A DNA stretch of 64,000 nt from Streptococcus vicugnae (GCF_016461705.1 NZ_JAEMHW010000001.1:558001-622000); one strand, 5' to 3'; shown: positions 18,980-29,288, numbered from the stretch's first letter. Numbers and translations are program-made. The notes: generated by a model not told the origin, from the letters alone.

Positions 18980-19993
18980 TTATTTAGCAATTTTTGCGAA
19001 GTATTCAAGAGTACGAACAAGTTGTGAAGTGTAAGACATTTCGTTGTCGTACCATGAAACAGTTTTAACCAATTGAGTACCGTCAGCTGCTTCAGTTACT
19101 TCTGTTTGAGTTGCGTCAAACAATGAACCGAATGAGATACCTACGATATCGCGTGAAACGATTGGGTCAGTGTTGTAACCGAATGATTCAGTTGCAGCAG
19201 CTTGCATAGCAGCGTTAACTTCTTCAGCAGTTACTTTTTTGTCAAGAACTGAAACAAGTTCAGTAAGTGATCCAGTTGGAACTGGTACACGTTGAGCATG
19301 ACCTTGAAGTTTACCGTTCAATTCTGGGATAACAAGACCGATAGCTTTAGCAGCACCAGTTGAGTTAGGAACGATGTTTTCAGCAGCAGCACGTGCGCGA
19401 CGGAAGTCACCTTTACGGTGTGGTGCGTCAAGAGTCATTTGGTCACCAGTGTAACCGTGAACTGTAGTCATTGTACCAACTTTAAGACCGAATGATTTGT
19501 TCAAAGCATCAGCCATTGGTGCAAGACAGTTTGTTGTACATGAACCAGCTGAGATAACTGTTTCAGTACCATCAAGAATTTCGTGGTTAGTGTTAAATAC
19601 GATTGTTTTAACATCTGATCCACCAGGAGCTGTGATAACAACTTTTTTAGCTCCACCTTCGTGCAAGTGTTTTTCAGCAGCAGCTTTAGTTGCAAAGAAA
19701 CCAGTTGCTTCAAGAACGATTTCTACACCATCGTTAGCCCAGTCGATTTGTTCTGGGTCACGTTCTGCAGAAACTTTAACGAATTGACCGTTAACTTCAA
19801 AACCACCATCTTTAACAACAACATCACCGTCGAAACGACCTTGAGTTGTATCATATTTCAACAAGTGAGCAAGCATAGCTGGGTCAGTAAGGTCGTTAAT
19901 ACGAGCTACTTCAACACCTTCAACGTTTTGGATACGACGGAATGCAAGACGACCGATACGACCGAAACCGTTAATACCAACTTTAACTACCAT
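18980..19993 (-). CDS. gap: Glyceraldehyde-3-phosphate dehydrogenase
   Basis: A 337-aa NAD-dependent GAPDH with the nucleotide fold GFGRIGR at the N-terminus and the catalytic cysteine in [12 protein letters not shown] (about residue 152). It oxidises glyceraldehyde 3-phosphate in glycolysis and is often found on the streptococcal surface as a moonlighting protein. The start at 19993 follows AGGAGG; a start at 20020 would precede the ribosome site. Codon use is strongly biased, as in highly expressed genes. Confidence 0.98.
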   Translation of the reverse strand: MVVKVGINGFGRIGRLAFRRIQNVEGVEVARINDLTDPAMLAHLLKYDTTQGRFDGDVVVKDGGFEVNGQFVKVSAERDPEQIDWANDGVEIVLEATGFFATKAAAEKHLHEGGAKKVVITAPGGSDVKTIVFNTNHEILDGTETVISAGSCTTNCLAPMADALNKSFGLKVGTMTTVHGYTGDQMTLDAPHRKGDFRRARAAAENIVPNSTGAAKAIGLVIPELNGKLQGHAQRVPVPTGSLTELVSVLDKKVTAEEVNAAMQAAATESFGYNTDPIVSRDIVGISFGSLFDATQTEVTEAADGTQLVKTVSWYDNEMSYTSQLVRTLEYFAKIAK

Positions 19994-20110
19994 TAGTGAT
20001 TTCCTCCTTATGAAAATCAAAAAAAATTTTTTTATTTTAAAAGGTTTCCCTTTTAGACAATTGTGAAAAGATTAACTTACGTAGGCACAAATCAACCTTT
20101 CAACGCTATT

Positions 20111-20139
20111 ATTATATAACTATTTCGCTAAAATTGCAA
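20111..20139 (-). promoter_or_regulatory. gap promoter
   Basis: Minus-strand TTGCAA (20134-20139), 17 bp, TATAAT (20111-20116), giving a leader of about 110 nt. Confidence 0.75.
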
Positions 20140-20161
20140 ATATTATTACCGTTTTCATTAC

Positions 20162-20192
20162 AAAAAAGGACGCTCATTTGAGCATCCTTTTT
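20162..20192 (-). terminator. fusA terminator
   Basis: AAAGGATGCTC-AAAT-GAGCGTCCTTT with a T-run on the minus strand. Confidence 0.9.
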
Positions 20193-20200
20193 AACAGTAA

Positions 20201-22279
20201 TTATTCACCAGAATTTTTCTTGATGATTTCTTCTTGAACTGATTTAGGAACGTCTTCGTAGTGGTCAAATACCATCATGAATGTACCACGTCCTTGAGTT
20301 GCAGAACGAAGAACTGTTGCGTAACCGAACATTTCAGCAAGTGGAACGAAGGCACGAACGATTTGGCTGTTACCGCGAGCTTCCATACCATCAACACGTC
20401 CACGACGAGCTGTTACGTGACCCATAACGTCACCAAGGTTTTCTTCTGGAGCTGTGATTGTAACAAGCATCATTGGTTCAAGAATAACTGGGTGTGCAGT
20501 TTTAGCAGCTTCTTTAAGTGCAAGTGATGCAGCGATCTTGAAGGCAGTTTCAGATGAGTCGACATCGTGGTAAGAACCATCGTAAAGTTTAGCTTTAACG
20601 TCAACCATTGGGTAACCAGCAAGAACACCGTTAGCCATAGATTCTTGAAGACCTTTTTCTACTGCAGGGATGAATTCACGAGGAACCACACCACCGACGA
20701 TAGCATTTTCAAATTCGAATCCTTTACCTTCTTCATTTGGAGTAAATTCAATCCAAACATCACCGAATTGACCTTTACCACCAGATTGGCGTTTGAAGAA
20801 TCCACGTGCTTGAGTAGCTTGGCGGAATGTTTCACGGTATGATACTTGTGGAGCACCTACGTTAGCTTCAACTTTGAATTCACGTTTCATACGGTCAACA
20901 AGGACGTCAAGGTGAAGTTCACCCATACCAGAGATAACTGTTTCACCAGTTTCAACGTTAGTTTCAACGCGGAATGTTGGATCTTCTTCAGCAAGTTTTT
21001 GAAGAGCGATACCCATTTTATCTTGGTCAGCTTTAGATTTAGGTTCAACCATCAATTGGATAACTGGTTCTGGAACGTCGATTGATTCAAGGATGACTTT
21101 AGCTTTTTCATCTGTCAATGAGTCACCAGTTGTAGTATCTTTCAAACCAACAGCAGCGGCAATGTCACCAGCGTAAACTGTTTCGATTTCGTTACGGTGG
21201 TTAGCGTGCATTTGAAGGATACGTCCGATACGTTCACGTTTACCTTTAGAAGTGTTAAGAACATAAGAACCGCTGTTCAATACACCTGAGTAAACACGGA
21301 AGAATGTCAAACGACCTACGAATGGGTCAGTCATGATCTTGAACGCAAGAGCTGCAAATGGTTCGTCATCTGATGCTGGACGTTCTTCTTCTTCATCTGT
21401 ATCTGGGTTAACACCTTTGATTGCTGGGATATCAAGTGGGCTTGGAAGGTAATCGATAACCGCATCAAGCATCATTTGAACACCTTTGTTTTTGAAGGCA
21501 GAACCACAAAGAACTGGGAAGAATTCAACGTTGATAGTTGCTTTTCGGATAGCAGCTTTCAATTCAGCTTCAGTGATTTCTTCACCTTCAAGATATTTCA
21601 TCATCAATTCTTCATCAGTTTCAGCAACTGCTTCGACCAATTTTTCACGGTATTCGTTAGCTTGATCAACGTATTCAGCTGGAATATCTTCTTCAAGAAT
21701 ATCTGTACCAAGGTCATTAGTGTAGATTTCAGCTTTCATACGAACCAAGTCAATGATACCACGGAAGCTATCTTCTGAACCGATTGGCAATTGAATTGGG
21801 TGAGCGTTAGCTTGAAGACGATCGTGAAGTGTGCTTACTGAGTAAAGGAAGTCAGCACCGATTTTGTCCATTTTGTTTGAGAATACGATACGAGGAACAC
21901 CGTATTCAGTAGCTTGACGCCAAACTGTTTCAGTTTGAGGTTCTACACCTGATTGTGAGTCAAGAACTGTAACCGCACCATCAAGAACACGAAGAGAACG
22001 TTGTACTTCGATTGTGAAGTCCACGTGTCCTGGTGTGTCGATAATGTTTACGCGGTAGTCTTTCCATTGTGCAGTTGTAGCGGCAGAAGTGATTGTGATA
22101 CCACGTTCTTGCTCTTGTTCCATCCAGTCCATTTGTGAAGCACCTTCGTGTGTTTCACCGATTTTATGGATTTTACCAGTATAGTAAAGAATACGCTCAG
22201 TTGTTGTTGTTTTACCAGCATCGACGTGAGCCATGATACCGATGTTACGAGTTTTTTCAAGTGAAAATTCGCGAGCCAT
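20201..22279 (-). CDS. fusA: Elongation factor G
   Basis: A 692-aa translational GTPase. The G1 loop [16 protein letters not shown]3 DTPGH and G4 NKMD are intact, followed by domains II-V. It drives translocation of tRNA and mRNA on the ribosome and takes part in ribosome recycling. It follows rpsL and rpsG as in the str operon, but with a 198-bp gap that contains a hairpin and a likely extra promoter. Confidence 0.98.
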   Translation of the reverse strand: MAREFSLEKTRNIGIMAHVDAGKTTTTERILYYTGKIHKIGETHEGASQMDWMEQEQERGITITSAATTAQWKDYRVNIIDTPGHVDFTIEVQRSLRVLDGAVTVLDSQSGVEPQTETVWRQATEYGVPRIVFSNKMDKIGADFLYSVSTLHDRLQANAHPIQLPIGSEDSFRGIIDLVRMKAEIYTNDLGTDILEEDIPAEYVDQANEYREKLVEAVAETDEELMMKYLEGEEITEAELKAAIRKATINVEFFPVLCGSAFKNKGVQMMLDAVIDYLPSPLDIPAIKGVNPDTDEEEERPASDDEPFAALAFKIMTDPFVGRLTFFRVYSGVLNSGSYVLNTSKGKRERIGRILQMHANHRNEIETVYAGDIAAAVGLKDTTTGDSLTDEKAKVILESIDVPEPVIQLMVEPKSKADQDKMGIALQKLAEEDPTFRVETNVETGETVISGMGELHLDVLVDRMKREFKVEANVGAPQVSYRETFRQATQARGFFKRQSGGKGQFGDVWIEFTPNEEGKGFEFENAIVGGVVPREFIPAVEKGLQESMANGVLAGYPMVDVKAKLYDGSYHDVDSSETAFKIAASLALKEAAKTAHPVILEPMMLVTITAPEENLGDVMGHVTARRGRVDGMEARGNSQIVRAFVPLAEMFGYATVLRSATQGRGTFMMVFDHYEDVPKSVQEEIIKKNSGE

Positions 22280-22327
22280 TTTTTTCTCCTATTATAAATT
22301 TAGTTTACTACTTTATTATAACATACT

Positions 22328-22362
22328 TTTAGAACGGATAGGCAGGACCTACCCGTTCTAAA
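22328..22362 (-). other. Long hairpin in the rpsG-fusA gap
   Basis: TTTAGAACGG-A-TAGG (22328-22342) pairs with CCTA-C-CCGTTCTAAA (22348-22362); in minus-strand RNA the middle mismatch becomes a G-U pair. There is no T-run after it, and a TATAAT (minus) lies just downstream, so it may be an RNA processing site or partial attenuator ahead of an internal fusA promoter. Confidence 0.55.
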
Positions 22363-22477
22363 GATGTTTTATTAAATATGATACGACTTAGACCAGAATT
22401 TCTGATTAAGCATTGCTCGAATACCAGTAGTAAAACATGTTAAAAGTATTCGAAGCTTCGTACCTTTATCTTGCTGA

Positions 22478-22948
22478 TTACCAGCGGAAGTGTGCGAATG
22501 CACGGTTTGCTTCTGCCATACGGTGTGTATCTTCACGTTTTTTAACTGAAGCACCTGTGTTGTTAGCAGCATCAAGAATTTCTTTTGCAAGACGATCTTT
22601 CATAGTGTGTTCACCACGATCACGTGATGCGTTTACCAACCAACGAAGTCCAAGAGTTGTACGACGTTCTGGACGAACTTCAACTGGGACTTGGTAGTTA
22701 GAACCACCGACACGACGAGCACGTACTTCAAGAACAGGCATGATGTTTTCCATAGCTGTTTCGAATACTTCAAGTGCATCGTTTCCAGTAGCTTCTTTAA
22801 TTTGTTCAAATGCATCATAAACGATTGATGCAGCTGTACCACGTTTACCATCAAGCATAACACGGTTGATAAGACGTGTTACAAGTTGTGAATTGTATAA
22901 TGGATCTGGCAATACTTCGCGTTTTGGCGCTCTATTTTTACGACTCAT
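22478..22948 (-). CDS. rpsG: 30S ribosomal protein S7
   Basis: A 156-aa S7 with the N-terminus [20 protein letters not shown] and conserved arginine-rich body. A primary 16S rRNA-binding protein that nucleates the 30S head. It lies 21 bp downstream of rpsL in the str operon and has a GGAG ribosome site. Confidence 0.98.
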   Translation of the reverse strand: MSRKNRAPKREVLPDPLYNSQLVTRLINRVMLDGKRGTAASIVYDAFEQIKEATGNDALEVFETAMENIMPVLEVRARRVGGSNYQVPVEVRPERRTTLGLRWLVNASRDRGEHTMKDRLAKEILDAANNTGASVKKREDTHRMAEANRAFAHFRW

Positions 22949-22969
22949 TCTTTCTTATCTCCCTTCTTA

Positions 22970-23383
22970 TTATCCTTTAGGACGTTTAGCACCGTATTTA
23001 GAACGGCCTTGTTTACGGTCAGCAACACCTGCAGTATCAAGTGCACCACGAACGATGTGGTAACGTACCCCTGGAAGGTCTTTTACACGTCCACCACGGA
23101 TAAGAACAACACTGTGTTCTTGAAGGTTGTGTCCGATACCTGGGATGTATGCAGTAACTTCGATAAGGTTGCTCAAACGTACACGAGCGAATTTACGAAG
23201 GGCTGAGTTAGGTTTTTTAGGTGTCATTGTTCCAACACGTGTTGCAACACCACGTTTTTGTGGTGAAGATACGTTAGTTTGAACTTTTTTGTGGCTGTTG
23301 TAACCAACGTTAAGAGCTGGTGATTTAGATTTTTCAACTTTAGATTTACGTGGTTTACGTACCAACTGGTTGATTGTAGGCAT
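22970..23383 (-). CDS. rpsL: 30S ribosomal protein S12
   Basis: A 137-aa S12, decoding-centre protein. The streptomycin-determining lysines are wild type: K in [11 protein letters not shown] (E. coli K42/K43 region) and K in [13 protein letters not shown] (E. coli K87 region), so no rpsL-based streptomycin resistance is predicted. First gene of the rpsL-rpsG-fusA series, with a leader of about 135 nt that can fold. Confidence 0.98.
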   Translation of the reverse strand: MPTINQLVRKPRKSKVEKSKSPALNVGYNSHKKVQTNVSSPQKRGVATRVGTMTPKKPNSALRKFARVRLSNLIEVTAYIPGIGHNLQEHSVVLIRGGRVKDLPGVRYHIVRGALDTAGVADRKQGRSKYGAKRPKG

Positions 23384-23416
23384 CTACTTTTCTCCTGTAA
23401 GATTTTTATTTTGGTT

Positions 23417-23488
23417 GATAAGGCGCTTGGTGACAGTCCTTATCTAAAATGTGTACTTTGCAACATTTGTCAGCACGTCTCTGTACAC
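23417..23488 (-). promoter_or_regulatory. Structured rpsL 5' leader
   Basis: Two hairpins lie between promoter and gene: GTGTAC (23483-23488) with GTACAC (23451-23456 on the plus strand), and GATAAGG with CCTTATC (23417-23423/23438-23444). This could be an autoregulatory r-protein leader; no known leader class was recognised. Confidence 0.4.
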
Positions 23489-23523
23489 TCTGGAGAGACC
23501 AAAAGTAAAAAGTACCGTTCATA

Positions 23524-23552
23524 ATAATACCACATTGACGTCTACATGTCAA
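23524..23552 (-). promoter_or_regulatory. rpsL promoter
   Basis: Minus-strand TTGACA (23547-23552), 17 bp, TATTAT (23524-23529) preceded by TGG. Confidence 0.8.
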
Positions 23553-23631
23553 TTAATTTAGCTTTAATTTCTTGATTTTCCTAAAACTTCTTAGCTAATA
23601 AATTTCATTCTCAAATTTTAATTCAAATACC

Positions 23632-23656
23632 AAAAAAGAGGCTCACGCCTCTCTGT
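23632..23656 (-). terminator. purR terminator
   Basis: AGAGGC-GTGA-GCCTCT followed by six T on the minus strand. Confidence 0.9.
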
Positions 23657-23657
23657 T

Positions 23658-24473
23658 TTATTTGTCAAAAATGTTACCAAGTTCAACTTTAACGTGGTTA
23701 TTCTTAACATCGATTTCTGAAACTTTTAGCAATGATTTATAGTTCATGCGGTCACGTTTTTCTTGTGCATTTTCAGCAAAGACTGCAACCCCAACAAGAG
23801 TACTATCAAACTCTGTTAAAAGACTAACCATACCAGAAATTGTACCACCACCTTTAAGGAAGTCATCAACAATCAATACTCGGCTATTTGGTTTCAAGCT
23901 ACGTTTTGATAAGAACATTTTTTCAATACGGTCACTTGAACCACTTGCATAATTGACAGAAACGGTAGATCCTTCAGTAATCTTAAGGTCTCGACGAACA
24001 ATAACAAAAGGAACATTTAAAATGTTAGCCACAGCATTTGCCAACGGCACACCTTTTGTAGCAACTGTCATAACAGCATCAATTTTGTTTCCTTTAAAGG
24101 CATTAGCAATAATACGCCCAACACTTTGTAAAATGCGTGGGGTACTTAGCAAATCTGATAAATAAATGTAACCACCTGGAAGGATACGATTACTTTCTGA
24201 CATACTATCACGTAAATCTTCAATAACCGATCTTGCTTCTTCTTCAGAGATTCCTGGTGTAAAAATGACACCTCCACTTGCCCCTGTAACAGTTTCAATT
24301 TCGCCAATTCCAGATTCTTCAAAAGCTTTTTTAATGATGGCGATATCTTCAGAGATAGAAGATTTTGCTGCTTCATATTTTTCAGCAAAAGTATTTAAAC
24401 TTGTTAACTTATAGGGGTTGTTAATCAAATAGTTGGAGATGACAACCATGCGTTCACTACGTCGTAATTTCAT
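23658..24473 (-). CDS. purR: Purine operon repressor PurR
   Basis: A 271-aa protein with an N-terminal winged HTH (residues 1-75) and a C-terminal type I phosphoribosyltransferase fold carrying the PRPP loop VLIVDDFLKGGGT (about 200-212). PurR binds PurBox DNA and senses PRPP; in streptococci it acts on purine synthesis genes and has wider effects. Transcribed alone, downstream of yhaM. Confidence 0.95.
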   Translation of the reverse strand: MKLRRSERMVVISNYLINNPYKLTSLNTFAEKYEAAKSSISEDIAIIKKAFEESGIGEIETVTGASGGVIFTPGISEEEARSVIEDLRDSMSESNRILPGGYIYLSDLLSTPRILQSVGRIIANAFKGNKIDAVMTVATKGVPLANAVANILNVPFVIVRRDLKITEGSTVSVNYASGSSDRIEKMFLSKRSLKPNSRVLIVDDFLKGGGTISGMVSLLTEFDSTLVGVAVFAENAQEKRDRMNYKSLLKVSEIDVKNNHVKVELGNIFDK

Positions 24474-24523
24474 AATTTCTCCATCTTTTAATATCTGTTT
24501 TTGTCATTATATCATAAGAAAGC

Positions 24524-24541
24524 GAAAAAAACGAACGTTTT
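24524..24541. promoter_or_regulatory. Degenerate PurBox upstream of purR
   Basis: AAAAACGAACGTT differs at two positions from AWWWCCGAACWWT. It lies about 50 bp upstream of purR and might mediate autoregulation. Confidence 0.35.
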
Positions 24542-24624
24542 AATAAAAAAATGTGTATTTTTATGTTTTTTCTTAATGTAAAGGCATTCCAAAGTGGTAA
24601 TTATTAAAATATACAGTCATTTAA

Positions 24625-25566
24625 CTATTTTAATTTTGGTTTGTAGAAAGAACGATTATCCATAGCAAAGATACGATTTGTCATTTCACCTTCATCAATT
24701 CGACTCAAAGCTGTTGTCATCATCATCATTTCCGCATCAATATTATCAATCATATGAATAATTTCTGCTTCCATAACACGAGGACGAACTGGGCTTCCGT
24801 ATTCAAGCAACCCATGGTGACTTAAGACAACGTGACGAAGAATAATAACATCTTCTTTAGTATCATCGATATTTAACTCTGTGAGAACCTTAGTAATTTC
24901 CTCATCAATCAAGGCAATATGGCCAATTAAATTACCACGAACCGTATACTCAGTGTTGTCAGGTCCTGTTAATTCAATAACTTTAGCTAAATCATGTAAC
25001 ATGATACCAGCGTAAAGTAAACTCTTATTGAGTTGAGGGTAAACATCGCCAATCGCATCTGCTAAACGTACCATAGTAGCTGTATGGTAGGCAAGTCCTG
25101 ATTCAAAAGCATGGTGATTTGTTTTAGCAGCCGGATAAGTGAAGAATTCTTTATCATATTTACGATAAAGTGCTCGAACAACACGTTGCCAAACAGCATT
25201 TTCAATCTTGAACATCATTTGCTCAAGGTAATCTTTGACATCAAGAACATCAACAGGTGATTTTTCTTTAAAATCACGTGGGTCGTTTGGTTCACCTTCA
25301 CGAGTGTTACGAAGCGTAATTTGATTGACTTGAGGTGTTCCGTTATAAACCTCACGGCGCCCTTTCATATAAATAACTTTACCTGCAGTGAACTCTTCAA
25401 CATTATAAGGTTGTGCATCCCAAAGATTACCAGATATCTCACCACTGTCATCCTGGAAAGTAAAGGCAATGTAATCTTTACCAGCCCTTGTTTTGCGAAG
25501 TTCTGCAGTTTTTATCAAATAGAACCCTTCAAAGAGTTCATCTTTTTTCATTTGACTAATTTTCAT
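24625..25566 (-). CDS. yhaM: 3'-5' exoribonuclease YhaM
   Basis: A 313-aa protein with an N-terminal OB fold (about 12-95) and an HD-domain phosphohydrolase (about 150-280) with TNHHAFESGLAYHT and MLHDLAKV metal-binding residues. YhaM (Cbf1) trims RNA 3' ends in Firmicutes and in streptococci removes short 3' extensions left by terminators. The start at 25566 has GAGG at 6 nt and overlaps rmuC by 11 nt. Confidence 0.95.
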   Translation of the reverse strand: MKISQMKKDELFEGFYLIKTAELRKTRAGKDYIAFTFQDDSGEISGNLWDAQPYNVEEFTAGKVIYMKGRREVYNGTPQVNQITLRNTREGEPNDPRDFKEKSPVDVLDVKDYLEQMMFKIENAVWQRVVRALYRKYDKEFFTYPAAKTNHHAFESGLAYHTATMVRLADAIGDVYPQLNKSLLYAGIMLHDLAKVIELTGPDNTEYTVRGNLIGHIALIDEEITKVLTELNIDDTKEDVIILRHVVLSHHGLLEYGSPVRPRVMEAEIIHMIDNIDAEMMMMTTALSRIDEGEMTNRIFAMDNRSFYKPKLK

Positions 25567-26830
25567 GATTGTCCTCTTCTTCTAATGGCGGGAGGTTAAG
25601 CAAGCTTGTCGTTGCTTGATCTTGGTAGGACTCTACTGTATTCAAAGCACGAATAATGGCATTTGTTCGAGTAGAAATTAAACTGTCTAAAGTGTTATTT
25701 GCAGTGTTAATTTGTTTTTGAGCTTTAACAAGCATATTACCAAATTTCTCAAATTCCACCTTAACATTTCCTAAAATTTTGCTTATATCGTTCGCATTTT
25801 TCTGAATATTAAGAGTTTTGAAGCCGACAGCAAGCGAATTTAATAAGGCAGATAATGTTGACGGACCAGCCACAACAATATTTTCATCACGTCGCAAGCT
25901 ATCAAAGAAGCTTGCATTGCGAACCACTTCTGAATACAAGCCTTCAGTCGGCAAAAACATAATACCGAAATTAGTTGTCTCAGGCGGATTTAAATATTTT
26001 TTATTAATATCTTTAGCAAAGCGTTTAATGCTATTTAAAAGTGATTTACGATAAAGTTCAACTTGTTCTTTATCGCCATTTTCATAGGCGTCTTCTAAGC
26101 GATAATAAGCTTCCAAAGGGAATTTTGAGTCGATTGGTAAATAAACATAACCATCGTCTTCAACTCCTGGAAGTTTAATGGCATATTCAACACGTTCGCT
26201 TGAACCAGAAACCGTTGGAACTTCTCGTTCATACTGGCTTGGTGTCATAATGTCTTCAATGATTTGCCCTAATTGCAACTCACCAAGAATACCACGTGTT
26301 TTAGTATTAGAGAGCACCTTGTTTAGAGTTCCAACATCCTGAGCGACTGTTTTCATTTCCCCCAAGCCTTGATTAACTGATTCTAATTGTTTCGATACCG
26401 TCTCAAATGAAGCTTTCAAGCGATTCTGCAACGTTTGTTCTAGTTTTTCTTCAACTGTCTGACGCATTTCTTCTAAGCGTTTTTCATTAGACGCTTGCAT
26501 TTCTTTAACAGAATTTGTCAAATTGCGATTGATAATCTCTAAACGTTGATCAGAACGATCACGATTATCACTTAAACTTTTATGAAGAACATCACGAATA
26601 TCATTTAATTGTGTATATAAATCATTTTGTAGACGATTCAGCTGACTATTTAGCGCTAGCACTTGATCCTTCTGAGCTAAATCAAGTTGATAAGATACCT
26701 GATCTGATAAATTATCTGCATTATCGTCCATTTTTTGTGATAAATCATCAGTTAGCTTTGTAATTTTGGATAGCAAGTAAACCAACAAAGTAACACTAAT
26801 GACTCCCAACAATAAAGTTATTACTAACAT
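25556..26830 (-). CDS. rmuC: DNA recombination protein RmuC
   Basis: A 424-aa protein with an N-terminal membrane anchor (residues about 2-22), a long coiled coil (30-160) and the RmuC nuclease-like domain (about 180-370, LPIDSKFPLEAYYRLEDA, IMFLPTEGLYSEV). RmuC is linked to control of recombination at inverted repeats; its biochemical activity is not settled. Member of the rsgA-rpe-thiN-rmuC-yhaM series, separated from thiN by only 2 bp. Confidence 0.95.
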   Translation of the reverse strand: MLVITLLLGVISVTLLVYLLSKITKLTDDLSQKMDDNADNLSDQVSYQLDLAQKDQVLALNSQLNRLQNDLYTQLNDIRDVLHKSLSDNRDRSDQRLEIINRNLTNSVKEMQASNEKRLEEMRQTVEEKLEQTLQNRLKASFETVSKQLESVNQGLGEMKTVAQDVGTLNKVLSNTKTRGILGELQLGQIIEDIMTPSQYEREVPTVSGSSERVEYAIKLPGVEDDGYVYLPIDSKFPLEAYYRLEDAYENGDKEQVELYRKSLLNSIKRFAKDINKKYLNPPETTNFGIMFLPTEGLYSEVVRNASFFDSLRRDENIVVAGPSTLSALLNSLAVGFKTLNIQKNANDISKILGNVKVEFEKFGNMLVKAQKQINTANNTLDSLISTRTNAIIRALNTVESYQDQATTSLLNLPPLEEEDNHEN

Positions 26831-26832
26831 TT

Positions 26833-27465
26833 TTACCTATCCTTACTTTGAATAACGATAAGATAACCTGACTCTAGAGTAACTGTAATAGGCTGCTGAT
26901 CTAAAAATTCATTACTAGAATAGATTTTTTTCTTGAAAAAATTACTAGCATCCAAATTATATTTAGCCCCGTCTATGGTCAAATTCGCATCACCATCAGC
27001 CATGAAAGAAACGTAAGTCATTCCATCTTCTGGCAAAATTCGACATGACCCTGCTGGATAAAACTGAATACAATTTTGCTTATCTCGCAAAGTTATCTGT
27101 CGCATGAAGGGCGCCAAATCAGGATCACCAGGCAAAAATAGATTTGACATCATGTGATCAATACGACCACCAAAGGCACCAAAAATCGTTACTTGTGCTT
27201 CTGGGTACTGCTCGAAAACCTTTTTTAGAGCTAATTCTGTATCGGTGTCATCCTTCTCAGGACTAGCTTGAATAAAAATTTCTGCCTTAGTCTTAATTCG
27301 TTGTAATTCATCTTTGCTAACCGAATCAAAATCACCGACCGCAAAGTCCAACGGAAGGTGATTTTCTAATAAAAACAAACTTCCTCGATCTACGCCAACA
27401 AAAACATCAAATCCAGTGGAAAAATCTAATAATTGACCACCAGCAAATACAGCTACTTTAGTCAT
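26833..27465 (-). CDS. thiN: Thiamine diphosphokinase
   Basis: A 210-aa kinase that converts thiamine to thiamine diphosphate. Key segments are GDFDSVSKDE (about 41-50), DDTDTELALK (about 71-80) and GGRIDHMMSN (about 98-107). Overlaps the end of rpe by 8 nt and is tightly followed by rmuC, so it is part of one operon. Confidence 0.95.
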   Translation of the reverse strand: MTKVAVFAGGQLLDFSTGFDVFVGVDRGSLFLLENHLPLDFAVGDFDSVSKDELQRIKTKAEIFIQASPEKDDTDTELALKKVFEQYPEAQVTIFGAFGGRIDHMMSNLFLPGDPDLAPFMRQITLRDKQNCIQFYPAGSCRILPEDGMTYVSFMADGDANLTIDGAKYNLDASNFFKKKIYSSNEFLDQQPITVTLESGYLIVIQSKDR

Positions 27466-28120
27466 CTAACGCCACACGTAATGTTTCTACTTGTGCTGCT
27501 AAATCACTTGCTTTGAAGAGATATGAACCAGCGACAAAGACGTTTGCTCCAGCTTGATAGCAGGCTTTGATTGTCTTGTTATCTACACCACCATCAACTT
27601 CGATATCAAAATCATATCCTTTTTCATCACGAAGCTTAGCAACTTTACTTACTTTTTCGAGCATTTCAGGAATAAAGGCTTGTCCACCAAATCCTGGATT
27701 AACTGTCATGATAAGCACTTGATCAACCAAGCTCAAAACAGGTTCAATAGCTGAAACAGGTGTTCCTGGGTTAATAACAACACCAGCTTTCATCCCAGCT
27801 TTTTTTATTTTTTGCAATGCTCCATGAATGTGAAGAGTTGATTCTGCGTGAATTGTCATAATGTCAGCACCAGCTTGAGCAAATGCGTCAACAAAACGTT
27901 CTGGATTGACAACCATCAAATGGCAATCAAAGACAAGTTTGCTATGTTTACGCATGCTAGCCACAACATCCGCACCAAAAGTGATGTTAGGTACAAATTG
28001 GCCATCCATAATATCAATATGTACGTATTCAGCACTTGTTTCTTCGATACGTTTTAATTCTGAAGCAAAGTTAGCATAATCAGCTGCTAAAATTGATGGA
28101 GCGATTTTATTGTTTGACAT
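27458..28120 (-). CDS. rpe: Ribulose-phosphate 3-epimerase
   Basis: A 220-aa TIM barrel with APSILAADYANF, HIDIMDGQFVPNITFG and TVNPGFGGQ, the metal and phosphate-binding motifs of Rpe. It interconverts ribulose 5-phosphate and xylulose 5-phosphate in the pentose phosphate pathway. Starts 6 bp after rsgA. Confidence 0.97.
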   Translation of the reverse strand: MSNNKIAPSILAADYANFASELKRIEETSAEYVHIDIMDGQFVPNITFGADVVASMRKHSKLVFDCHLMVVNPERFVDAFAQAGADIMTIHAESTLHIHGALQKIKKAGMKAGVVINPGTPVSAIEPVLSLVDQVLIMTVNPGFGGQAFIPEMLEKVSKVAKLRDEKGYDFDIEVDGGVDNKTIKACYQAGANVFVAGSYLFKASDLAAQVETLRVALDD

Positions 28121-28126
28121 AAGTAC

Positions 28127-28999
28127 CTACTTTCTTTTTACAACTTTCTTATATGTTTCACGACGATTTTCAATTTCACTGAGAAATTGAAGATAATTAT
28201 CATAACGTGATTGCCAAAGTTCTCCAGCCTCAACGGCGTCTTTGACCGCACACGATGGTTCATGAGTATGCGTACATGAACGGAATTTGCAGAAATGGCT
28301 TAAACGACGTAGCTCTGGAAAAGCGTTATTAAGATCTTCTGCATTAGTAATTTCGTAATCCAGTGATGAAAAACCTGGCGTATCAGCAATTTTTCCACCA
28401 TTGACATTATAAAAACTAACAGCTCGTGTCGTGTGTCGACCACGTCCAAGACTATCTGAGATTTCGCCTGTTTCTAATTTTAATTCAGGGGCAATCTTAT
28501 TGAGCAATGTTGATTTTCCAACACCAGTTTGTCCCATAAAAACAGTCACTTTATCAGTCAAGAGCGGAAGCAATTCTTCTAAAGTAGTGCAAAATTGGTA
28601 ACCAATTTCTTGATACTGTTTCTGAATAGCTGTTATTTCATCAGGATTTACCAATAAATCCATTTTTGAAATATAAACAATCGGCTCAATAGCTTTATGT
28701 TCCAATAAAACCAAGAAACGATCCAACAAATTAGCATTAAAATCCGGCTCTTTTGCTGACATAATGACCACTGCTTGATCAATATTGACAATCGGAGGAC
28801 GGACAAGACTGTTTTTCCTGTCGTGAATTGCTAAAATATAACCTTCTGAATGATCTTCTGCTGAAAATTCAACAAAATCACCAACATAAGGTGTTTGACC
28901 TTTTTTTCTAAAATTTCCACGCGCACGTGTTTGATAAATCACTCCGTCAGATTCAACATAATAAAAACCTGCTAGAGACTTGATAATTCTACCTTGCAA
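28127..28999 (-). CDS. rsgA: Ribosome small subunit GTPase RsgA
   Basis: A 290-aa circularly permuted GTPase: OB fold (1-65), G motifs in the order G4 (SKMDLL), G1 (GQTGVGKST), G3 (DTPGF), then a zinc knuckle with [15 protein letters not shown]. RsgA acts late in 30S maturation. The only suitable start is TTG at 28999 with AAAGGA at a good distance. Many streptococci have ksgA just upstream of rsgA; here 18 kb separate them. Confidence 0.95.
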   Translation of the reverse strand: MQGRIIKSLAGFYYVESDGVIYQTRARGNFRKKGQTPYVGDFVEFSAEDHSEGYILAIHDRKNSLVRPPIVNIDQAVVIMSAKEPDFNANLLDRFLVLLEHKAIEPIVYISKMDLLVNPDEITAIQKQYQEIGYQFCTTLEELLPLLTDKVTVFMGQTGVGKSTLLNKIAPELKLETGEISDSLGRGRHTTRAVSFYNVNGGKIADTPGFSSLDYEITNAEDLNNAFPELRRLSHFCKFRSCTHTHEPSCAVKDAVEAGELWQSRYDNYLQFLSEIENRRETYKKVVKRK

Positions 29000-29084
29000 A
29001 TGTATTTCCTTTTTTTGATTGATAGTCCCATTATAGCAAAAAATGGGCGTTTATTCAGTAATCAAGCCAAAAGATTTCACTTGA

Positions 29085-29113
29085 TTGTCTTTTTGAGCCC
29101 AAAGGCGTATAAT
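29085..29113 (+). promoter_or_regulatory. tRNA-Ser promoter
   Basis: TTGTCT (29085-29090), 17 bp, TATAAT (29108-29113), about 38 bp before the tRNA. Confidence 0.7.
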
Positions 29114-29151
29114 GACATTGTCTTTTTAAAGCGAACAGACATTCAAACTTT

Positions 29152-29240
29152 GGAAAGGTGGCCCAGCTTGGTACGGCACCAGACTCGAAATCTGGCAAGT
29201 GGAATCCTTTCACGCGCGGGTTCAAATCCCGTCCTTTCCT
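29152..29240 (+). tRNA. tRNA-Ser (anticodon CGA)
   Basis: The 7-bp acceptor stem GGAAAGG/CCTTTCC (29152-29158/29233-29239), the anticodon stem CCAGA/TCTGG with loop CTCGAAA, a long variable arm (GTGGAA/TTTCAC) and the T-arm GCGGG-TTCAAAT-CCCGT give a class II tRNA with anticodon CGA, which reads UCG. CCA is not encoded. The base after the acceptor stem is T, whereas G73 is usual in serine tRNAs. Confidence 0.88.
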
Positions 29241-29250
29241 TATAACAAAT

Positions 29251-29288
29251 AAAGAAGCTGGGACAAAAGGTGCTCAGCTTCTTTGTTT
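29251..29288 (+). terminator. tRNA-Ser terminator
   Basis: AAAGAAGCTG / CAGCTTCTTT stem with T-run ten bases after the tRNA. Confidence 0.8.

Noticed and set aside
23009..23206. Plus-strand frame inside rpsL
   Set aside because: Antisense to a ribosomal protein gene with strong codon bias.
29152..29240. tRNA used as a phage or ICE attachment site
   Set aside because: No copy of the tRNA 3' end was seen near the right edge at 47.3 kb, and no integrase gene lies in the island.
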